This document shows positions 6,401-7,517 of a stretch of 7,517 bases of DNA, piece by piece. The DNA is from Bacteroidia bacterium (lineage in GTDB: Bacteria > Bacteroidota > Bacteroidia > Bacteroidales > P3): the NCBI GenBank assembly GCA_025999775.1, contig BNXT01000060.1, forward strand, positions 1 through 7,517, given 5' to 3'. Below the pieces are notes generated by a model. That model was not told where the DNA came from, searched no databases, and was given only the letters and a program-made list of their open reading frames with translations. Every line of letters begins with the position of its first letter. The stretch's first letter is position 1. A program made the translations under genes and the position numbers.

Positions 6401-7336
6401 GGATAAACCATCCCTTTTAAAATACTTCATATCTCCGGTTCCACTAATGGTTAAAGTGCCATCGTAATATGTGGCAGTTACCTTGGCAGCAGAATAAAGG
6501 CCGATTTCCCAAGGTATGGTAGGAGGAGGAATTGGTGTCCATTTTGCATAAAGCGTTTTTGTTTGAGGCAAGTCCCAGTTTCTTGCGCTGCCCATTGATG
6601 CTGTGTAATATTGCGTACCGCCACCGTTTTTGCTCGTATAATATCCGCCAAAGATATATCCTTTTCTTGTCGGGTCGAAAGCTAATGGCATTGCTGCATC
6701 ATAAGTTGCGGTTACAGACGATATTCCGCCTGTTCCACCTTGTTGGTCCAAAGTTATAGTGTAAGTGTTAGGTTCCTCTTTAAAGCCAAGTCTATAATCA
6801 GCTGTTACATTGCTTCCTGTTACTTGCAAGGTATATTCATATGCTGCTGCTCGAGTACTACAATTTAGAGTAACATAAGGGGCGCCATAACAATCGTCAG
6901 TGTCTTCTGCTCTTTTTACACTAAAAACAGCACCGTCCCATATAACAAGTTTTCCACCTTTACAGTTTAGAGCATCGGGACAGCAATCCTTACCTAATGT
7001 AAAGTGATAAGTGTATCCTACGCGGGCGGTAAATTCGTAAAAAGCACCACCAAGGTTATTAAAAAATTCACCACCGAGCACATAGGCTGTTTTGGGGGTT
7101 AATTGCCACTCAGAGGAAAATGTGTAAGTTTTGAAACTCCCTTTGAGGTCAGTGGCATAACCCGACACCGGCTTCCCGCAAAACAACAATAGCGCTGCTG
7201 CTATTACTGCCAAACAAAAATTGCTCCTACTCTTTGCGATTGGATTTCCGGATGCTCCCGTTTGAATGGCAATTGCGCCATTCATTGCGCTGCTACGATA
7301 AGCGCCTGCTGTTGTTACTAAAACTTTACTGCTCAT
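1..7336 (-). CDS. Giant secreted multidomain repeat protein (BspA-type LRR / MBG / FN3 / Big_2), 3' end outside window
   Basis: One frame stays open from the ATG at 7336 to base 1 (2445 full codons plus one base). I checked most of the frame triplet by triplet, including the whole repeat region, and read the rest by translation; no stop was found. The ATG is the first start available, because an in-frame TAG lies two codons upstream (7340-7342). No Shine-Dalgarno precedes it, only AT-rich sequence, as is usual in Bacteroidota. Domain order: signal peptide, Cys-rich domain, InlB repeat, BspA LRR block, YGD + MBG_2, second BspA block, a YGD/MBG_2 rod, divergent InlB repeat, three FN3-like units, Big_2 units. 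Such architectures belong to cell-surface or secreted adhesin-like proteins of Bacteroidota; the ligand cannot be told from sequence. The protein is already over 2400 residues and continues, so the C-terminal anchor or sorting domain is unseen. The repeats are coherent and the frame intact, so it is not a pseudogene. Confidence 0.95.
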   Translation of the reverse strand, partial: MSSKVLVTTAGAYRSSAMNGAIAIQTGASGNPIAKSRSNFCLAVIAAALLLFCGKPVSGYATDLKGSFKTYTFSSEWQLTPKTAYVLGGEFFNNLGGAFYEFTARVGYTYHFTLGKDCCPDALNCKGGKLVIWDGAVFSVKRAEDTDDCYGAPYVTLNCSTRAAAYEYTLQVTGSNVTADYRLGFKEEPNTYTITLDQQGGTGGISSVTATYDAAMPLAFDPTRKGYIFGGYYTSKNGGGTQYYTASMGSARNWDLPQTKTLYAKWTPIPPPTIPWEIGLYSAAKVTATYYDGTLTISGTGDMKYFKRDGLSGIVDVPWKDFVITNVIISDGVTNIGDYAFYNCTGLTSVTIPSSVKDIGYYVFQNCTGLTDVTINRTTPPSLTRAPFAGVDLSNVNLYIPNGSCAAYSAAPYGWTFFKFSCGSQTITFPTFAAKTYGDGSFDLSATASSGLPVTYSFNTNDTNVATISNNRVTIVGAGTATVTGIATQSGSSHWSATSVTVTRTLTVNKAPLTVIAENKIRKYREPNPAFTYSISGFKNFETQSEIDVPPIVTTTATQASRAGSYPITASGASDNNYSFTYQDGTLTIVEEKMVWEIGFPNAADVIATLNLADSTFTISGTGAMKDYSEGSAPWYASPAIKTIVINSGVTSIGNEAFYGCSGLTEVTIPNSVTSIGNSAFRDCNGLTSITIPEGVTSIDQLAFSNCSNLTTINFNATNCATMLTTPDFFPSGVFSGCPKVTTLNIGSNVTRIPDFAFYGGLWGGFSGLTEVTIPESVTTIGSAAFRGCSGLTTVNYNATNCTTTMLSTSILSSRSIFNNCPKFTTLNIGSNVTNIPDYVFSACSGLTDVTVNWATPLSISSYVFRDVTLSNVNLHVPENSCALYAAATIWQGFKFNCSQITFSPIPAKIYGDTQLTLPEKTNANLTISYQSSNTDVATVAGNTLTITGAGTADITATQNDSISRHFAAATPITQTLTVTKAMLTVTAENKNREYGETNPSLTYLISGFKNGETQSVIDILPSVSTTATQTSNVGNYAITVQNASDNNYDFSYQNGNLNIAKASLTVKADNKFRRVGEPNPALTYTISGFKNSETQSVIDVPPMVTTTATQASSAGSYPITASGASDNNYSFTYQDGTLTVNEPPITFYPLPIKIYGDANFTLSATASLSMAITYSSSNTSVATVSGNMVTIRGAGTTNIIASGSSFFETFSVTRTLTVRKAPLTVTAENKSRKYGEANPNLTYSISGFKNSETQSVIDVLPTVFTVATPVSNVGNYAIMVQNASDNNYDFSYTNGNLNITKAPLTVTAENKNREYGAINPAFTFTYSGFKNGDIPSMIDVSPIGVTSATQASNVGNYTITASGGSDNNYSFTSYQSGTLTVNKAPLTVTAENKTREYREVNPAFTFSYSGFKNGDIPSMIDVSPIGVTSATQASNAGNYTITASGGSDNNYSFASYQSGTLTVNKAPLTVTAENKNREYGNANPSLTYSISGFKNSETQSVIDVPPTITTTATQASNVGNYAITVQNASDNNYDFSYTNGILNITKAALQVTVENKNREYGAANPALTYSISGFKNSETQSVIDFLPTVSTTATQTSNVGNYAITASNANDNNYDFSYTNGTLTIDKASQTITFTSGNSSKKYGDEPFTVAQTSSGLTPTIVSSDPSKLVVANNTAYIVGIGTFALTASQSGNSNYLPAPDAVNIVTVSKAPLIVTIDNKTRRVGEPNPAFTYTISGFKNSETQSVIDVLPTVITTATQASSAGSYPITASGASDDHYEFTYQNGTLTVTDLETQTITFNSLPAKTYGDASFTLSASSSAGLPVTFGSNNSSVATVSSNTITIVGAGTATITASQAGNATYAAASMSQTLTVNKAPLTVKADNKSRRVGEPNPAFTYTISGFKNSETQSVIDVLPTVTTTATQASSAGAYPITASGASDDHYNFTYQNGTLTVTAIPTYTVSLSASPTAGGTVSGGGTYNDGASCTVTATANSGYTFTKWTENGSQVSTSAHYVFTVTANKTLVANFTANAVTPPTVTTLAATNITQTTTTLNKSVTAGSETITAQGFKYKQSSASAWTTSASGNLTGLTANTQYQFYAYATTATGTTNGTTLTFTTTAATITPPTVTTLAASNITQTTATLNKSVTAGSETITAQGFKYKQSSASSWTTSTSGSLTGLTANTQYQFYAYATTATGTTNGSTLTFTTTAATTTPPTVTTLAATNITQTTATLNKSVTAGSETITAQGFKYKQASASAWTTSTSGSLTGLTANTQYQFYAYATTATGTTNGSTLTFTTTAATTISVTSVSLNKTSTTLAVGGTETLTATVVPTNATNQNVTWSSSNTSRATVSSSGVVTGVSAGSATITATTQDGGFTASCAVTVSATNISVTSVSLNKTSTTLAVGGTETLTATVAPTNATNQNVTWSSSNTSRATVSSSGVVT
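431..1240 (-). repeat. Three tandem FN3-like repeats of 90 residues (270 bp), residues 2033-2302
   Basis: Units are 971-1240, 701-970 and 431-700. Each has VTPPTVTTLAATNITQTTAT (first unit) or a TTTPPTV-type start, then LNKSVTAGSETITAQGFKYK, the strand SGSLTGLTANTQYQFYAYAT and a TLTFTTTAAT end. The order PPxV.T...TNIT.TTATLN, followed by LTGLTANTQYQFYAYATT, is that of fibronectin type III modules found in Bacteroidota surface proteins. The units differ from each other at only a scattering of bases and keep an exact 270-bp period, so they are recent duplicates. The third unit in translation order (431-700) runs straight into the Big_2 repeats through TTAATTISVTS. Confidence 0.9.
1241..1471 (-). 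other. Divergent InlB B-repeat domain (Flg_new_2-type), residues 1956-2032
   Basis: It reads TVSLSASPTAGGTVSGGGTY, then a GASCTVTATANSGYTFTKW core, TENGSQVSTS and ends FTVTANKTLVANFTA. This is the standard pattern of the divergent InlB repeat: P..GG.V.G.G.Y..G....TA....GY.F..W...G..VS....Y.F.V..N..LVA.F. It separates the MBG rod from the FN3 repeats and has one Cys (ASCTV), the first after the cysteine-free rod. Confidence 0.88.
1472..4639 (-). repeat. Cysteine-free rod of 4 YGD-type and 9 MBG_2 domains (residues 900-1955)
   Basis: Order and approximate limits: YGD2 4391-4639; MBG b 4148-4390, c 3905-4147; YGD3 3671-3904; MBG d 3428-3670, e 3182-3427, f 2936-3181, g 2693-2935, h 2450-2692; YGD4 2201-2449; MBG i 1955-2200; YGD5 1709-1954; MBG j 1472-1708. 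MBG units are about 79-82 residues with consensus PLTVTAENKNREYGEANPAF, TYSISGFKNSETQSVIDV and GNYAIT..SDNNYDFSY. Domains join directly through the V(N/T)KA-PLTV junction with no linker, typical of stiff stalks. I see no cysteine in this stretch, unlike the LRR blocks and N-terminal domain. YGD4 is the most divergent (KKYGDEPFTVAQTSSGL). The likely role is to project the N-terminal modules away from the cell; no enzymatic motif is seen. Confidence 0.9.
2936..3427 (-). repeat. Near-identical tandem MBG_2 pair e and f (246-bp unit)
   Basis: Units 3182-3427 and 2936-3181 are much closer to each other at DNA level than to any other MBG unit. They share features absent elsewhere: GFKNGDIPSMIDVSPIGVTS in place of the SETQSVIDV version, NPAFTF(T/S)YSGF, GGSDNNYSF and an extra Ser-Tyr before QSG. 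The stretch from ccaattggcgacacgtctat into the following bases is identical in both for more than 50 bp. This fits a recent in-frame tandem duplication by unequal recombination or slippage. Confidence 0.9.
4640..5566 (-). other. BspA-type leucine-rich repeat (LRR_5) block 2, residues 591-899
   Basis: The block opens with WEIGFPNAADVIATL and TFTISGTGAMKDYSEG, then carries about eight LRR_5 repeats with consensus LTxVTIPxSVTSIGxxAFxxCSG. A longer unit of about 83 residues (249 bp) is partly duplicated inside it: one copy contains NATNCATML and CPKVTTLNIGSNVTRIPDFA, the next NATNCTTML and CPKFTTLNIGSNVTNIPDYV. It closes like block 1 with VTLSNVNLHVPENSCALYAA and FKFNCSQ. One repeat carries an inserted GLWGGF encoded over a run of eight G (5042-5049). 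Most repeats have the Cys of the AF.xC.GL turn. This is the largest candidate ligand-binding surface of the protein. Confidence 0.92.
5567..5803 (-). other. MBG_2 domain a (residues 512-590)
   Basis: It starts PLTVIAENKIRKYREPNPAF, passes through TYSISGFKN and ends SDNNYSFTYQDGTLTIV, the regular order of MBG_2 domains. The usual KYGE is changed to KYRE, and the usual SETQSVID to FETQSEID. It belongs to subtype II of this protein (AGSYPITASGASDNNYSFTY). A three-residue linker (EEK) joins it to the second BspA block. Confidence 0.85.
5804..6064 (-). other. 'YGD' Ig-like domain 1 (residues 425-511)
   Basis: This is an about 87-residue beta domain beginning QTITFPTFAAKTYGDGSFDL, continuing SGLPVTYSFNT, VATISNNRVTIVGAGTATVT and ending in RTLTVNKA. 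The hallmarks (ITF, KTYGD, LSATASSGLPVTYSS, VTIVGAGTATITA) recur in four more copies (4391-4639, 3671-3904, 2201-2449, 1709-1954). Each copy is directly followed by an MBG_2 domain. The family is Ig-like and common in long Bacteroidota surface proteins; I name it by its motif because I cannot run a profile search. The role is inferred to be a stalk spacer. Confidence 0.8.
6065..6511 (-). other. BspA-type leucine-rich repeat (LRR_5) block 1, residues 276-424
   Basis: It opens with the BspA-type cap WEIG...TLTISGTGDMKYF. Short LRR_5 repeats of about 23 residues follow: VIISDGVTNIGDYAFYNCTG, then LTSVTIPSSVKDIGYYVFQN and LTDVTI. The block closes with the typical end motif VDLSNVNLYIPNGSCAAYSA...W.FFKF. 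Only two to three full repeats are present, so this block is short. LRR_5 blocks of the BspA family (named after a Tannerella forsythia surface antigen) are associated with binding to host matrix proteins and other bacteria; the actual ligand here is unknown. The same cap and closing motif recur in block 2 (4640-5566), so both come from one ancestral cassette. Confidence 0.9.
6539..6766 (-). other. InlB B-repeat / Listeria-Bacteroides repeat (Flg_new-type) domain, residues 191-266
   Basis: The segment reads TYTITLDQQGGTGG, then a YDAAMP stretch, then RKGYIFGGYYTSKNGGGTQY and ends in KTLYAKW. This is the classic order of the beta-grasp repeat first described in Listeria internalin InlB and common in Bacteroides surface proteins: a strand with Gly-Gly-Thr-Gly, a 'PTRKGYxFxGWY' core and a closing 'LYAKW'. 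Length (about 76 residues) fits. The expected Trp of the 'GWY' motif is replaced (FGGYY). A short proline-rich linker (TPIPPPTIP) leads into the LRR block. The role is probably structural or adhesive. Confidence 0.85.
6767..7153 (-). other. Cys-rich N-terminal beta domain, family not recognised (residues 62-190)
   Basis: This segment does not match the repeat families in the rest of the protein. It is rich in aromatic and beta-branched residues. It contains five cysteines (C118, C119, C125, C149, C159), a number suited to two disulfides plus one free thiol in an exported protein. The segments YEFTARVGYTYHFTLG (100-115), LVIWDG (130-135), a DTDD run (145-148) and YEYTLQVTGSN (166-176) are spaced like the strands of a jelly-roll, PPC- or CUB-like beta sandwich, but that likeness is only suggestive. 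Being the outermost non-repetitive part, it is a candidate recognition head. Confidence 0.55.
7154..7336 (-). other. Signal peptide with long n-region (residues 1-61)
   Basis: Residues 1-39 are polar, with Lys35 and Arg37 just before a hydrophobic core at about 40-53 (FCLAVIAAALLLFC). A plausible signal peptidase I site follows at SGYA|TD (after residue 61). The roughly 39-residue n-region is much longer than in a standard Sec signal. Met18 (ATG at 7285) is an alternative start that would shorten it but still leave more than 20 residues before the core. Cys53 is preceded by LLF rather than a canonical lipobox, so lipoprotein processing is unlikely. The prediction implies export across the inner membrane, consistent with the extracellular domains that follow. 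Confidence 0.75.
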
Positions 7337-7365
7337 AAACTATGTATTTTAAATTTGTTATTCAT
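7333..7365 (-). CDS. Possible 10-codon leader ORF overlapping the giant gene's start by ATGA
   Basis: Reading leftward from the ATG at 7365, this short ORF encodes MNNKFKIHSL and stops at a TGA whose first two bases are the last two of the giant gene's ATG (TTATGAGC). The ATG is preceded by the purine-rich AATAAAAG. The ATGA overlap is the classic geometry for translational coupling. It could also be chance in AT-rich DNA, or a sign that the true N-terminus lies here with a frameshift. Nothing else supports expression. Confidence 0.25.
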   Translation of the reverse strand: MNNKFKIHSL

Positions 7366-7396
7366 CTTTTATTCTGATTTTCAAAAATTTGGACAT
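7337..7396 (-). promoter_or_regulatory. AT-rich leader of the giant gene; promoter not clearly seen
   Basis: Between the terminator and the ATG lie about 60 bp of AT-rich DNA. I find no convincing Bacteroidota -7 motif (TAnnTTTG). A weak TTGAAA followed 18 bp later by TAACAA is the best sigma-70-like pair but is unconvincing. If transcription starts here, the 5' untranslated region would be very short. Because a terminator precedes it, the promoter should be in this stretch unless readthrough is used. Confidence 0.3.
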
Positions 7397-7426
7397 AAAA
7401 AAAAACGGACTTAATTATCCGCTTTT
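7397..7426 (-). terminator. Rho-independent terminator, minus-strand polarity
   Basis: In the minus-strand RNA, AAAAGCGGAU pairs with GUCCGUUUUU around an AAUUAA loop. That gives ten pairs, two of them G-U wobbles, followed by further U (nine T in a row in all). On the plus strand the two wobble positions become A-C mismatches, so the hairpin is best formed by leftward transcription. It would close a gene lying to the right of 7426 and insulate the giant gene, whose ATG begins about 60 bp downstream. Confidence 0.7.
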
Positions 7427-7517
7427 AGAAGGTCTTCCACAACCTGTAGATTTTAGACAAGTAAGCCCGCAATTTTTGCGAGCATTTACCTATTCTTAAA
7501 TCTACTTTTTGATAAAC
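7425..7517 (-). CDS. Possible 3' end of an upstream minus-strand gene (weak)
   Basis: One minus-strand frame is open from the window edge for 30 codons (it includes RAYLSKIYRLWKTF) and stops at a TAA (7425-7427) that lies in the terminator stem, which would be a normal gene end. The peptide is Lys/Arg- and aromatic-rich and recognised by me as no family. The frame also runs through a large inverted repeat, which is unusual for coding DNA. Chance openness over 30 codons is quite possible. Confidence 0.25.
   Translation of the reverse strand, partial: VYQKVDLRIGKCSQKLRAYLSKIYRLWKTF
7446..7505. repeat. Large imperfect inverted repeat (about 60 bp)
   Basis: The outer arms GTAGATTT (7446-7453) and AAATCTAC (7498-7505) pair perfectly. 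The middle (AAGTAA against TTACCT) pairs partly, and the inner arms GCCCGCAA and TTGCGAGC (7464-7471, 7475-7482) pair with one mismatch around a TTT loop. On the plus strand it is followed by TTTTT (7506-7510), so it might act as a rightward terminator. It could also be a small palindromic intergenic element or a structured RNA leader. Confidence 0.6.

Noticed and set aside
6532..6759. Plus-strand 75-codon ORF
   Set aside because: It is exactly antisense to the InlB-type repeat domain (6539-6766), which has a clear family match on the minus strand.
7120..7200. Lipoprotein signal (Cys53 after LLF)
   Set aside because: Phe before the Cys and no small residue at -1 do not fit a lipobox; a signal peptidase I site at SGYA|TD fits better.
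1..7336. Broken or frameshifted pseudogene, suggested by the absence of a listed long ORF
   Set aside because: Reading the minus frame gave no TTA, CTA or TCA triplet in phase, and every domain junction is in frame. The ORF appears unlisted simply because its stop is outside the window.

Overview
The window is almost entirely one gene. On the minus strand a single reading frame starts at an ATG at 7336 and runs without a stop to base 1: 2445 complete codons, with the 3' end outside the window. The opposite strand and the other frames hold only short shadow ORFs. The product is a very large, secreted, repeat-built surface protein (adhesin or stalk type). The domain mix (BspA-type LRR_5 leucine-rich repeats, MBG_2 domains, InlB/Listeria-Bacteroides repeats, Big_2), the absence of a Shine-Dalgarno sequence and the AT-rich leader all point to Bacteroidota, probably a Bacteroidales-like host- or gut/oral-associated bacterium. 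This is inference from protein families; no taxonomic marker gene is present.

Layout in translation order (right to left): 7337-7517 is non-coding or poorly coding DNA. It holds a large imperfect inverted repeat (7446-7505), a minus-strand intrinsic terminator (about 7397-7426) that probably closes a gene lying to the right, and a 10-codon leader ORF whose TGA overlaps the giant gene's ATG. The protein then has a signal peptide with an unusually long n-region (residues 1-61), a cysteine-rich N-terminal beta domain of unknown family (62-190), an InlB-type repeat (191-266), and a short BspA LRR block (276-424). Next come one 'YGD' Ig-like plus one MBG_2 domain (425-590) and a long BspA LRR block (591-899). 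A cysteine-free rod follows (900-1955), made of four further YGD-type and nine further MBG_2 domains. The last part is a divergent InlB repeat (1956-2032), three nearly identical 90-residue FN3-like repeats (2033-2302), and one complete and one truncated 86-residue Big_2 repeat (from 2303 to the window edge).

Read as a whole, the LRR blocks and Cys-rich head look like candidate binding modules, and the MBG/YGD/FN3/Big_2 units look like a long extended stalk. The missing C-terminus should carry the anchoring or secretion signal; a type IX secretion C-terminal domain would be the usual expectation, but it is not visible here. No mobile element, CRISPR array, tRNA or rRNA was seen. The notable points are the mosaic of MBG subtypes, the near-identical tandem DNA repeats that could recombine, a G8 tract inside an LRR, the uncharacterised Cys-rich head, and the leader-ORF/ATGA arrangement.
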